This document shows, in pieces, positions 49,077 to 59,999 of a stretch of DNA of 64,000 nucleotides (position 1 is its first letter; each line of letters opens with the position of its first letter). Source of the DNA: Zanthoxylum bungeanum. Taxonomy: Eukaryota; Streptophyta; Magnoliopsida; Sapindales; Rutaceae. The stretch is taken from positions 1-64,000 of the forward strand of contig SKCR01033645.1 of the NCBI GenBank assembly GCA_019454045.1. Direction: 5' to 3'. The notes under the pieces were generated by a model. That model saw only the letters and a list, made by a program, of their open reading frames with translations, had not been told where the DNA came from and did not search any database. A program made the translations under genes and the position numbers.

Positions 49077-49373
49077 CCTCACAATAATGACGGTCTCGAC
49101 TTTCATAAACTCATTAGGTAGACCTCCAAGGTCAATCACATTCATATGACTCCTAAGTTTAGTCCTGAACCATTTCTTATCCTCACAATAATGACGATAT
49201 TGGATTAAGACGTGTTCTAGGTGTATACTTGTCAGTGTGCACTAATGAGCTTCGTAAGTACACCCTCACAATCATGATGGTATTGGGTGACTACGTCAAC
49301 TTATCACGCTATATCTAATATCATATCGGAATGACCCAAGTTCTGAGCACTTATACCCTCACAATAAAGATGG
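49077..49373 (-). repeat. Four-unit leader repeat of Copia A (CCTCACAATAATGACGG core)
   Basis: Cores at 49077-49093, 49181-49197, 49264-49280 and 49356-49372 (CCTCACAATAATGAYGRT and close variants), spaced about 104, 83 and 92 bp. They lie between gag and the PBS. The deleted element at 17961-18534 has four cores of a different sequence at nearly the same spacing. Confidence 0.7.
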
Positions 49374-49514
49374 TATTGGCCATAAGTAATAAAAACTCAT
49401 TCATCTCCGTATTGACAAGACAGACCATCCAAAAATGCTCCAATATTATTAATATTATTACTTAAAATAAAGTAATCACCTAATCATTGGAGATTTATGA
49501 CAATCAAGTCATTA

Positions 49515-49693
49515 TCATTTTTTTGAAAATTGTTAGAAACCCCACCGCCAAACCATATTTTCCAGATTTAAATAGAGCAGGTAAAACCCCTGGTTGTCCT
49601 AGACACTTTCAAGAACCCAATCACTAGATTCGAATCCAGGACATGAAGGTCAGATTTTAAACCCTACACCACTAAGTCACGCCCTTTGAGGAC
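49515..49693 (-). mobile_element. SINE copy 3 (tRNA-derived), in Copia A leader
   Basis: 179 bp. In reverse complement it begins GTCCTCAAAGGGCGTGAC, has B box GGATTCGAATC (complement around 49624-49634) and ends GGGGTTTCTAACAATTTTC plus an A tract. The perfect 10 bp duplication CAAGTCATTA flanks it (49505-49514 and 49694-49703). Confidence 0.92.
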
Positions 49694-52184
49694 CAAGTCA
49701 TTAACATGCATAGGTCAAATATATTTTAAATTTAAAACATGCAATGCATATCCAATATAACTTATGCATAATTAAATTAAAATTAAAGAGTCAAAGATTC
49801 AAAAACACGTCAAACTTACAACATGTGTTGTATGGTTAAGACATGCTCTGATACCATTCTGTTGGGGGTGGAAGTGAGACCTTTAGGGTTGGGTCAAACA
49901 CATGGATATCAAGGATAAGTGTATTTTTAAATTATTTTATAAAATACTATATTCTGTTATGATTCCGTAAGAAAAAATGAAGACCAAATCGGAGCTTGGA
50001 AACTCAAGAACAGAGAAAATGAAGTTTCAATGCTCATAGACAGTAACTGTCAGCGTGTCGCGACCCTCGGGCTTGGGATTCGCAACGCCCAATCTGCGAA
50101 TGCTCTGAGTCGCAATGTGAAAGGGTGAGCGTTGTGATGCCCGAAGCTTATTAGAGCTCAGTGTCGCGAAGCTGGAGATCAGTGCCGCGATGTTGCCCTG
50201 TGTAAAATATTATCATAGAGTATTTTTGCCATTAATTCAATTATAAACTCTTCCAAATTTCTCCAAGCACTTCAATACACTTAAAAGTCCAATTTAAACA
50301 TCAAAACCAACATCAACACATATTATATAACAAACATACATGTATTCTAAATACATATATATATTTCTTTGAATCAAAATATAAACCAAAATAGAATCCC
50401 ACAATAATGCGATTCATGAACAATTCTAAGTCACTCAAAGGAAGCCAAGTGATTCTAGAATGGTAGCCATAGCTCCAAGCTATCATCTAGAGTTCTAAAA
50501 ACTCTAATTTTATGTTCCATGTCCAACATGAACATTTTGAAAAAATTACAAGCATATTGTGTTTATAATTCCAAAGCATTCTTACATAATTAATTAGCCT
50601 AATTTCAACATCAAGCTATGTTATTATGTATCCAATATATAATTCATCACTATATAACTCACTAATGATAACTCACTAATGAAAATATAGCTTTGGAGAA
50701 GATCAAACTTACCTAGCAGGCTTGATTTTAAGATCAAATCTTCTTCTCCTTATTGAAAAGTTGTGGAGAACTTCCAAAGCTGGCAAGTTTGGTTCAAAGA
50801 TCCAATCTTCTTTTCCTTATTGAAATGTTGTAGAGAACTTCCAAAATTTCTCTAAACACTTCTTTTACTTGGGATAATATCTCTAATTCTTTTTTGTTTT
50901 AGCTTTCACAAACTTAATTAAAACCTTGCTCAAGCTTGCCTTTTATAACATAACTTATGTAACTTTTAATTAATAAAAGTTTTAATCAACTTTTATGTGG
51001 GCTTAATCAAATTTGTCCAAATATGTATAATTAGGTGTGACTAATCATTTTTGTCTACGACTTTGATTTAATCTAAATAAATCTAGACAAAGTTTAACAA
51101 ATTAATTAGTTCATTGTCTAGATTTTGATTTAATCCAATTAAATCAAGACAAATACATATATTGTTACATATTTATAATTATCAAAATATCCTCAAATAG
51201 TAGAGATATTTATGAAATTACAACAAAGCCCTTGTGTGATTTTGGATGAATCCAATTAATCCAATTGGGTCAAAGTAATAATTAATGTTATCCAATAACA
51301 CTTAATTATTTTAGTTGTTAATTATAATATCAAATATTAATTATAATAAAAAATTATTGGCTACCCAAGTGCTCAACGAGTACACTTTATATTGTGGGAC
51401 TCCTTAAGTCCAGACACGTTCGTCATATAATCCTAGTTTATATATATGCAATTCGGTCACTTCCGAATTCATGAAGAACACGAACGACCTTTCTGAACTA
51501 TACAAGTCGAGGTAATCACATATGTTTAACAATTTCTCCGTCGTAGGATGCCCGAGTTGTGTTTAGGAAACATAGATTACACCGTAAAGTTTCCGAGGCA
51601 CACATCTCATGTCGATATGTCCATGATTTTTTACAACTAATTAGAACATTATTTCTGATATATGTGATCCACCCTAGGTTATCGGCTTTGGCTAAAGTCT
51701 TATGAATCATGACTTACTCACATGGATACATAAACTTCTTATGGTACACATATGGGCCGACGGATCCTATCTTGATTCGCACTTGAAAGGTCACTAGCAT
51801 ATATGGCATCAAAGTGTGGATGATCACACACAAAATCAATGCTATCACATAGTCAAAGGATTACATATGCTACTCGACTCGAGGAGATTCCTATTGACGG
51901 TGGTATGTACTTCCAACTATTAGGAATCACATGTGAGTCATTCAGTATTCACTCCAACGAATACCCACATGTCTATACGAGCTTCTCTTGCTCACGGTAA
52001 ATCGAGTTACACAACTGGAACTCCAATTTCAATATACGACATGTGCTAGTCTTTTAGGTTATAGGATTTCGACCGTATTCTAAAACCAATGACTATGAAT
52101 ATTTACCTTAAGAATAGTTTATAATAGTAATACTATCCTAATGTCGGACCACCCAGTGTCCAATATTACTATATGACTATTCTA

Positions 52185-52186
<2 letters not shown>

Positions 52187-52218
<32 letters not shown>
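52187..52218. repeat. (GT)16 microsatellite
   Basis: 32 bp of uninterrupted GT inside the 5' LTR of Copia A. The homologous place in A5 (near 29770) lacks the expansion, so it arose in this copy. Confidence 0.95.
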
Positions 52219-52219
<1 letters not shown>

Positions 52220-53995
52220 AATCTAATATGTAAAATGACATTACCATTAATAAGGTTGAAATGAAAATGTAGTTATTTTATTAATAAATAATAAAATATA
52301 ATGTATAATATATTATTTTTATCGATGCTCTAAGCTCCAACTCCAACAGTGATGAATCCATTATTCTTCGGTTAGTCCCCCGGTTAGACTATTCGTACTC
52401 TCTATAGGCTACGAGCCTAACAGTGCAGTGGTCGCTGACGTCTAGGCATAGCGGTAAACCTCGCTTCTCTCCTACACGAAGCCATCCAAAAAGTCTCTTA
52501 CTAATTGAGGGGGCACAACACTTATAAAGTTATCCCCAATATCTCTCCCAATTAATGTGGGATATTACAATGATATCATTTGTAATGTCCAACCTAATTA
52601 GTCAGATACTGTCCGCTCTGGCGGCCCAGAGATTGGCCCTACAACCTGGCCCCATTGCCCTTCACGGTTTTATTTTTGTCATGGGCCCAAGCCTACCCAA
52701 ATATCCACTTACTAGCTGAATGAGGTACAATACTTATAAGGTTATCCTCAATATCTCTTCCAAACAATGTGGGATACAACAAAATAAGTGTATTTTGCCA
52801 CTTATTTACAAGAGTAAGAGGGATATACACAATTGCATAAATTACAAAGGCATAAATTTAAATGAGTCACACAATAAAATTATGGGAAAGAATAGTTAAG
52901 CGTAAGATAAGAAAAGAAACAAATATATCTGAGAACCAATTTGAGTTCATGCTAGGAAGATTGACTATAAAAGCAATACACTTGATAAGAAGCATGATGG
53001 AACATTATTGTACTAGGGAGAAAGACCTCCATATGATATTTATAGATCTAAAAAATGCATAAAATAGAGTACCAATGGAAATTCTTTGAAGAGTATTAAA
53101 AAATCAGTACATATTCTTTATATTCAAGCCATTAAAGATATGTATGAAGGCAAAATGACTTATGTTAGGACTCAATGAGAAGTAACAAGATACTTTCTTA
53201 TTATCATAGGATTACGCTAAGGTTCTGCATTGAACCCGTTATCGTTTTGCCTTAGTGATAGACATAATTACTAAGGATATCCAAGATGAGGTGTCGTGGT
53301 GTATGCTATTTGCTGATGATATAGTATTGATGGATGAGTATAAAGGTGTAGAGGCTAAATTTGAGATGTGGAGAAAAACCATAGAAGATAAAGATTTTCG
53401 ACTAAGTAGGTTTAAAACTAAACACATGGTGTGTAAGTTTAACAAATGTCGAAGAGGTAATGCAGTAGAAATAAGAATTAGCAACCAACCAATCTCAAGT
53501 AGCGTGTGTTTTAAGCAACTCGAGTTCATCATTCAAGATGATATAGAAGTCGATCGAGATATTACGCATAGAATTCAATTGGACTAAAGGAGAGATGTGT
53601 AACTTGAGTTTTATGCGATTGCAATATTCCCTTAAAAATTAAAGGAAAATTTTATAAGATTGTTGGGAGATCTGCAATAAAACATCAATATTCCCAAAGT
53701 TTGAGAGTAGCTGAGATGAGAATGCATATATGGATGTGGATGGACTAGAAAAGACAAAGTTAAAAATAAAATAATTAGGAAGAAATTGAGGGTAGCATCG
53801 ATTAATGAGAAGATGAGAGAAATTATGTTAGACGGTTTGGACATACCCAACGTAGGTGTTTAAGTGATCAAGTGAGAAAATGATAACAAATGATACTAAC
53901 ATATGTCAAGCGATAAAGAGAAATGTCTAAATTGACGTGGACATAAATCATTAAAAAAAAAACCTGAATTTATGGATCCCGATAAATCAATGAAC

Positions 53996-54415
53996 TTAAA
54001 TAAAGAGTACAATAACATCAAAAAATCTATGCCATATTAATCGGCCGCACATAATGGTAAAGGCTTTCTTTGGATTTGGTCTTTTAATACTTTTGAGTTA
54101 TTTTTTTATGTTAATTGGTGAGTCTATATCATTTTTGTTATATTTTAGAGATGATAATGATTCATTTATTCGATTTGATTCGTATTAAAAATATATATAA
54201 ATTTTAAAAAATAATTCCTATTGTCTAACGAATCGAACATAAAAATTCACACATTAATTTTGCCACTTCTTTTTATCCCCTATTGTACTAATAACGTAAT
54301 TTTGCCACATTAATTTTGCCAGCTTCTTATCCATCCCCTATTGTACTAATAACGTAACAGCAAAAAGAGGAAAAGATATATAGATATAATTAAACAATTT
54401 AATTTGACATGGTAA
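53996..54415. other. Spacer between LINE and host gene with a 58 bp tandem duplication
   Basis: AT-rich. Two copies of a unit containing CCCCTATTGTACTAATAACGTAA lie at about 54243-54300 and 54301-54358. No gene is seen. Confidence 0.55.
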
Positions 54416-54421
54416 TTTATT
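54416..54421 (-). terminator. Candidate polyadenylation signal AATAAA
   Basis: AATAAA on the minus strand, about 57 bases after the stop codon of the trihelix/kinase-like gene, in a T-rich 3' region. Plant signals are loose, so this is only the best match. Confidence 0.45.
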
Positions 54422-54477
54422 TAATCTATATATCAAATCAAAATCAATCTATCTATCAAGTGGCTGCAGTGATCACT

Positions 54478-57400
54478 TCAATAGGGAGCAGTAGAGGAGG
54501 CTGAGGCTGCGGCTGCGGCTGCTGACAGAGACGACTGCAACTGAAGCAAGTGATGGTAACAGTCGGCGGCAGTAGGTCTCTGCTCTGGGTTCTGATCAAG
54601 ACACCTGTTTTGCAACTCTCTAAGCATTTTGGGCACATTGCTCAGTCCACATGTCTTCACCAACTGGCCTACTCCCCATACGTCAACTTTCACTCCATGC
54701 AATCCCCTTCCCATTTCCGGAGCGTGCTTCCCACGCGCCTCCGCACCCACCGTCACTCCGTGCGGGTATATCTGCGGCGCAGCCACCGCCTCATCGAACC
54801 CACAAACGAACCACTCGTTTTCCCTGTCGCTCCTTCTCATCACTTTGTCCCAGCCCAAGTCCCTGTGCATGAACGATAAGTCGTGTAACGCTACTAGTGC
54901 TTTGGTCACGCATTTGAGTGCCTCTACAAGTTGTTCACAACTAGTGGGTTTCAACTTGCACCCTCTTGGCTTAAACACCAATGCCAGATCTTTCTCTGTT
55001 GATTGGTATATGGATTCTGCGTGTGGGATTCTGTGGTCTAAGAAATCGTATATCTCTTTCACTGCTGCCCACTTTCTCTTACTTGAGAATAATCTAGTGA
55101 CTGTGTTTGGTGTCATTTCGATAATATTTCCATTACCCAAATCGATTCTCTCAAAATCACTAAAAGGGTATTGCTTGTAACCGACACCATTGTTGATAAT
55201 ATTGATGTTCAAGCACCGATCAGCCAGCAATGGCAACAAGCCAGCTATTCTGTAACATGGGATTAGGGCTTTTAGTCTCTCAACTGGTGAAGACAAGTCT
55301 AGTGAATACAAATCAGTTCTCACAACACGGTCTTGCGAACGACTAAGTGCACAGAATGTTACAATGTAGCCAACTGCATAGTAGCCTAACAAATACGGAA
55401 GATCCATGTAAGTCCATAACAGCTTCTCTACAATTGAAGATGATGGATCAAATTGACCTTCTTTTAATTGATCAGTCTCTTCACCTCTCCACAAACAAAG
55501 ATTTCTAACAAACCCGGTGACGTTAGGCCATTGATCCTGCAATGGCTGATCAGGTGATGAACCAGAAGGTTTCCTTACAATGACCATTTCAGCAGAACAA
55601 AATTTGGACACAACCCTATTGATGCAATCATCCCAAAGGCCAATGAAAGAGTCTCTACTAGTGGCAGTTGAAAAAGTAAGACTAGGGTTACTTCGAATAA
55701 TAGGGCTTAAAATATCATAAGTGATGGCTCTACAATCTAACAACTCGGTTGAAGTAGTAAAGAAAAGTTCTTTCCCTTGTGGTAAGTCTCTATAAACATC
55801 TCTCCTAAGAGGGAATCGTAATTCCTCAGGTGGTGGCTCTTGTAAATGCCATGAAAGCTCGAACAAGCTAGGTAGTGTTGTGGGTGGTACACGCAAACAT
55901 CCCACGTAGTAATCACTTGGATCTTGATACTCCCATGGAGGAATTGCTGCACACAATACACCAACAATAACAACATGCCTCTCTCTGAACATTAATTCAT
56001 TATAGGTAAAATTTAATTTTCACAAAAATGACACGTTTTTTATTTGAAAGGGAGACAAATAAAAATTATCCCATTAACAAATCAGAAAATTGGATACATT
56101 TTTAGGATTGAGCTAGACGCTAATAATCGAAGGACCAAGAATGTTTAAGAGACTTACATCTTATAGAGGGTTCAGTGAATGGGAACTGAACTCTTTCGAA
56201 GAAACCTGTCACAAGAGAATAAATAAAAGAGTAATAAGATGTGGAATCCTATACTGTTTAAAGGAGGAATAATAGTAACTAACATGTAATTTTTTGTACC
56301 AGAAGAAGCAGAAGCTGAGCCTGCTGAGGAAGGCTTTCTTCTGCCAAAGACTTTGACTTGTTGTCCAGGAACGAATCTATCTACAGAGAAACCTCTAAGA
56401 GTGCCTTCTTCAAAAGCTTCCATATTGCAAGCAACCATGGCGTCATCAAAGAAAGTGAGCTCATCTGCATTCAAAAAGCTTGACCCTTGAAGCCTTATTC
56501 TTCCTCTCTGATGCTCTCCTTCTTCAGCCCACAAGCTCACTGACTCCTCCCATGTCATTCTAATTTTGCCTATTCTTCTGATGCTTTCCTTGGAACCCAC
56601 ATCTAGTGATGACTCTAACCCTAACAAGCTCCCTCTTCCCCCATGATAAAAAGCTTCACCCCCACTTACCATCACCAGTTGCTTTGCCCTTGCTACAAGA
56701 AAATAAAAAAAAAAATGTTCTATATTCAAAATAACTATTAAAAAAATGGAATTTTATTTTGACAATAGTCGCACACACAGAGAGATATACCTGAGAGTGA
56801 GATGTCATCTTCTTTGAAAGGAGGGGGAGGAGGAAGAGCTCTGCTTTGAGATGTTCTATTGTCATCACTTGAAACAATAACAGAAGCTCCTCTGCTTTGA
56901 GATGCTCTCAAGCGGGAGGTCATGAACTGAGACAGCTCTTCAAAAACTTCTTCGTCAAAGGAAGCTGGCAGCCTGTGTAATTTTCTCTCATATGGAGAGA
57001 GCCGGAAATAACTCTTTCCAACTTGTTCTCTTTCGGAACCTCTTTCCCATTCATACACCTTTCTAAATTCACCCAACATGTTATCCCACTTAGTCCCAGC
57101 TGTTTTAGCATCTCTATTGACTCCATGTCTTTGCAAGAACTCGGCTACTTCCCTGTCTTTATCAGCCCTAGTTTTTGCTCTTGTTTGGGCAGCAGCAACT
57201 TCTATCTGACCCTGACCTGTGGATGATCCAGAGCCGTTGGATCCACCACCTTGGTACTGATTCCTCCAAGCCCTAGCTAGCCACAACATCTCGTTTGGTT
57301 TCCAAACTGGGCTTACATATTTGCCTTTTCTGAACTGGGCGTGAAATTGATCACCTTCTGACTTGTTTGTCTCTTGCCCAGAGGCTGCAGAGAGTGAGGG

Positions 57401-57871
57401 AATAGGTGAGTGTGGAGGAGATGAAGCTGTGTCTGACGAGGAAGCTGTGGTTGTGGTGTGGGCCTGTGGGATGGTGGGGTGTTGTGTGGTTGGTGATGGG
57501 CTTGATTCTGTGGTGAGTAAAGCCATTTGGGTTTGTTTTTGTTGATGAGATGGAGATGGTAAAAGCTTCCATTGGCTACTACTGTATCTTTGTCTTTTGG
57601 GATTCACTGGTTCAAATTGTTGCTCAAATGGAGAAGAAGTTGCACCAATTGGGACATAAACAGGAGCAGGGATGTAAGGAGCTCCGGTGACCACAACAGC
57701 CGGTGGCTGCTGGTGATGGAGCTGGAGCTGGGATTTTTCAGTTGATTCCTCAAGTGGAGAAGATGAAAGTTGCTGCTGAGGTTGCTGCTGCTGCTGCTGC
57801 TGCTGTTGCTGCTGCTGTTGAGGTTGCTGTTGTGATTGCTTATGGGATGTATCTCCTTTGTTGTCCCCCAT
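54478..57871 (-). CDS. Trihelix transcription factor with C-terminal kinase-like (pseudokinase) domain, 996 aa, four exons
   Basis: Exons: 57871-56791, 56692-56300, 56205-56158, 55946-54478. All introns have GT-AG ends and compatible phases; the CDS totals 2991 nt and ends TGA. The ATG at 57871 has GGG before it and G after; an upstream in-frame TTG is not a plausible start. Residues 1-185: 13-Gln run (18-30), Pro/Ser-rich, basic PKRQR (91-95). Residues 186-317: trihelix-type domain with W190, W197, W202 and W262 (KWDNMLGEFRKVYEWERG). Residues 361-508: conserved-looking region. Residues 773-985: kinase-like fold with HRD 868-870, GFD 890-892 instead of DFG, APE 916-918, DVWG 929-932 and an Arg near 964 (EQRP); the Lys and Asn after HRD are missing (HRDLGWDKV). 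No Gly-rich loop was seen. It ends in an Ala/Ser run. From memory it resembles Arabidopsis AT5G51800-type proteins. Probably nuclear and DNA binding; catalysis is doubtful. Confidence 0.9.
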
Positions 57872-57912
57872 CCCAAAAGGGTCCAAAAATACTTTGTTTC
57901 CGAGAGAGAAAA

Positions 57913-57957
57913 TCAAAAATCTAAAGCAAGAGGTGGAACAAGAATAACTAACACCAT
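57913..57957 (-). CDS. Upstream ORF (14 codons) in the leader of the trihelix gene
   Basis: ATG at 57957-57955 opens a frame MVLVILVPPLALDF that stops with TGA at 57915-57913, 41 bases before the main ATG. It is the only ATG between the TATA-like tract and the main start. If transcription starts upstream of 57957, ribosomes meet it first. Its translation and effect are inference. Confidence 0.5.
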   Translation of the reverse strand: MVLVILVPPLALDF

Positions 57958-58063
57958 TACTCTCGAACTAGTTTGGTTTGATTGTGTTTAATAGAACTTT
58001 ACAAAGGGGACTTTCTGATTTGGACTTGAACTGCCACCGTTTCTGGAAGATGAAAAAGTTAGA

Positions 58064-58086
58064 TTTTATATATATATATATATATT
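58064..58086 (-). promoter_or_regulatory. TATA-like (TA)n tract upstream of the trihelix gene
   Basis: A run of alternating T and A about 195-215 bases upstream of the main ATG, the only TATA-like site at a normal distance. It could be a plain microsatellite. Confidence 0.4.
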
Positions 58087-58095
58087 TATTTATAT

Positions 58096-58530
58096 AATAT
58101 AATATAATATAATTTAGAAATGAAATTAGGATCCAATACAAGCTGAATATAAATTCGGATCTTATTCTTAAAAATGATAGCAAAAGTGACAACAAACAAA
58201 AGCTAAGAAAGAAAGTGGAACTGCTATGAATAAGACGGTTCAGTTAATTAGAAAGCTAAATTAATTTAGATGCATGATTAGTGTTGGTGTCATGATTGTG
58301 TTATTCAGTCTGAAAAACGCGGCTGTAAAAACAAATTAATGTAATTGTTGTGAGAAAAAAAAAAAGAGTGAATGCCACAACGGCCTGCCTGCGCGCGCGA
58401 CGAGTGAGGGAGTGAGTGGAGACTGCGATTGAGTGAGAGCGTATTTTGGATTTCAGAGGGCAGATGTGGACACATCGAATCTTTAGATCTGCTCCAATGA
58501 CACATCACTCTTTGGATTTTTTTTATTTTT
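58096..58530 (-). promoter_or_regulatory. Putative upstream promoter region with a small GC-rich patch
   Basis: Non-coding. It contains CCTGCCTGCGCGCGCGACG (58385-58403) next to GAGTGAGGGAGTGAGTGGAG, which stands out from the AT-rich surroundings and may mark the gene's proximal promoter or a CpG-rich site. Confidence 0.35.
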
Positions 58531-58533
58531 TAT

Positions 58534-58948
58534 TTTTTTGAATTGGGATTGTCGTGATATTATTATTTAATTAATATATGATATATTAAATTATATTAAA
58601 TGTTATTAGTATTTATTTAATATTTTAACATATATTATAATTATTGGTATATATGTGATATGGACACATGATACTACTGTGACCGTTTACATTATGAAAA
58701 TTTTCTACTCTTTTGTCCATTCTTGAATTAAACAAAACAAAAAAAAATAAGTCAAGGAGGAGAAGTTCTTTGATATTATTATTATATAGATGATGAAATA
58801 CTATCAATTAATAATTATATAATATATAAAAGTTTTATAAAACAAAACTAATATTTATTTAGTTATTTTTACTATTTAGTACGAGTAGTAATGTATTATT
58901 AAATTGTTATATGAATGACGTGATAATATTATTGTATAACATAATTTC
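58534..58948 (+). repeat. Direct repeat, copy 1 (about 415 bp)
   Basis: Matches 59304-59708 over its full length at an estimated 88-92% identity. Shared blocks include ATATGTGATATGGACACATG, ACCGTTTACATTATGAAAAT and GTCAAGGAGGAGAAGTTC. Function unknown; no coding sequence. Confidence 0.8.
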
Positions 58949-59303
58949 TCGTCAAGAATGATCAAAGAGTTGAAAAATTATAGAATATAATGTTAATATC
59001 ATGTTATCTGTGTAACAGTCCAATCAGTGGTAGTTGTGACGAGCTGTGGTACTTGTCCCTCTCATGGATTTTGAAATTGAAAAAAAATAGAGTTTTAAAA
59101 TTATGCTAATGACTCAATTAATTTTGAAAATTTTCAACTTGCCTCTTATCTAGAAATGTAATTGTTTGAAATTTAGTACTAACTCATAAAATTTTAAAAA
59201 AAATTTTTTTTAAAAAAAAAAAAGTATAATACAAGACAATGGGATTTTTTTTTTCCTTAATGCTTCTACAAACATATAATATAAGTATATTTTAGACTTA
59301 AAT
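58949..59303. other. AT-rich spacer between direct repeats
   Basis: A/T homopolymer runs and no recognisable feature. Confidence 0.5.
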
Positions 59304-59708
59304 TTTTTGAATTAGGATTGTCATGATATTATTATTTAATAAATATAAAATATATATAATTATATTAAATGTTATTAGTATTTATTTAATATTTTAACAT
59401 ATATTATAATTGGTATATATGTGATATGGACACATGATACTATTGTGACCGTTTACATTATGAAAATTTTCTACTCTGTTCATTCTTGAATAAAACAAAA
59501 TAAAAAACAATAAGTCAAGGAGGAGAAGTTCTTTGATACTATTGTTATATAGATAACGTGGTACTACTAATTAATAATTACATAATATATAAAAAAATTA
59601 TAAAATAAAACTAATATTTATTTAGTTATTTTTACTATTTAATACGCGTAATAATGTATTATTGAGTTGTTACATGAATGATGTGGTACCATTGTTTCAT
59701 AACATAAT
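59304..59708 (+). repeat. Direct repeat, copy 2 (about 405 bp)
   Basis: Second copy of the 58534-58948 repeat. Copia C inserted exactly at or near its right end, so the original repeat may continue beyond the window. Confidence 0.8.
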
Positions 59709-59999
59709 TGTTAGCAACATATTCTCAAAGTTAGATTTTGATGATGCAATACCAGAAGTTTTCGACACGTATTAGCGGACATTACAAAAAGAGGTCGAAG
59801 CACATTGGTGGTGAATAGCAATGGATGATAAGATTCAAGTAACAAACGAATAATATTTTAGATAGTCTTAGCTTAAGGCTCTCTTTGTAAGTGAGTTGTT
59901 AATTTAAGCTTCTAAGCTCATAGGACATATGCACATTCATATAGATGTATTAGGGTCATGTGAAAAATGATTTTAACCTTCAAATCATGCATTTGGCAC

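Larger units (their letters stand above)
43666..52348 (-). mobile_element. Copia A retrotransposon (8.7 kb), truncated 3' LTR
   Basis: The 5' LTR is 49860-52348 (2489 bp; on + it starts TGTTGGGGGTGG and ends CTCCAACA). The PBS TGGTATCAGAGC is the complement of 49845-49856. The interior carries gag and pol on the minus strand. The 3' LTR (43666 to about 45140) lacks some 1 kb: it matches A7 up to TTTTGGATTAAA, skips to the TCGAGGTCATCACATATG block, then joins RNase H sequence, so the PPT and LTR start were lost in deletions. The flanks GTGGC (43661-43665) and GTGAT (52349-52353) match at only three positions. SINE copy 3 sits in its leader. It inserted in element D. Confidence 0.85.
32933..52476. 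mobile_element. Unclassified element D inserted in the middle TRIM LTR
   Basis: The middle TRIM LTR is cut after CATGGGCCTAAG (32932) and resumes with CCATCCAAAAAG (52482). The flanks CTAAG (32928-32932) and CGAAG (52477-52481) differ at one base and look like a target duplication. D itself is 32933-33571, 42725-43665 and 52349-52476 (about 1.7 kb). The first segment has a plausible promoter-like TACAAAAAGGG (near 33430) and GGAGACCCTGTTAAAACCC. Other parts contain CGGTCAGAGGATC and repeated CCGGCC/GTCCAGCC words. It has no coding sequence. It may be a decayed LTR element. It hosts the LARD-like element and Copia A. Confidence 0.5.
32560..52781 (-). mobile_element. TRIM array (three short LTRs), insertion in the LINE
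   Basis: Short LTRs of about 200 bp begin TGTAAGGTCC / TGCAATGTCC / TGTAATGTCC and share AACCTAATTAGTCAGATA, GGCATGGGCCCAAGC and ACTTATAA blocks. The left LTR is 32560-32761. The middle LTR is 32830-32932 continued at 52482-52569. The right LTR is 52581-52781. Between left and middle lie a minus-strand polypurine tract (complement of about 32762-32775, GGGGGGGATGGA) and a decayed PBS (complement of 32812-32823, cf. TGGTATCAGAGC), so the element is minus strand. Between middle and right only a PBS remnant is left (52571-52580). LTR-interior-LTR-LTR order indicates unequal recombination. Confidence 0.8.
32006..53995 (+). mobile_element. RTE-type LINE split into two halves by about 20 kb of nested elements
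   Basis: The left half (32006-32559) translates, with stops, into the ORF2 region between endonuclease and reverse transcriptase: VVQHKIRAKRAYFKAWNEF, KERWRMYFY and LKNGKTVGSDVIPIEVWKC. The right half (52787-53995) continues with RDIHNCINYKGI, then MSHTIKLWERIVKRKIR, LHMIFIDLKNA, the catalytic FADDIVLMDE (about 53311-53340), RVAEMRMHIWMW and a C-terminal MDPDK-like end near 53990. The two halves abut in sequence order: removing 32560-52781 and one copy of a 5 bp duplication (GAGTA 32555-32559 / AAATA 52782-52786) makes the reading frame continuous across the join. Many stops show it is dead. Confidence 0.85.

Noticed and set aside
54629..55180. 183-codon plus-strand frame with Ser/Pro/Leu-rich translation
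   Set aside because: It is antisense to the kinase-like exon of the trihelix gene, whose exon phases and motifs are well supported.
55947..55992. Start of a separate kinase-like gene at 55992
   Set aside because: This stretch is intron sequence ending in GTGTGCAG. The phases of exons 3 and 4 join perfectly, so it is not a separate gene.
57872..57916. Longer N-terminus of the trihelix protein starting at 57916
   Set aside because: The codon there is TTG. The first in-frame ATG is at 57871 with good context.
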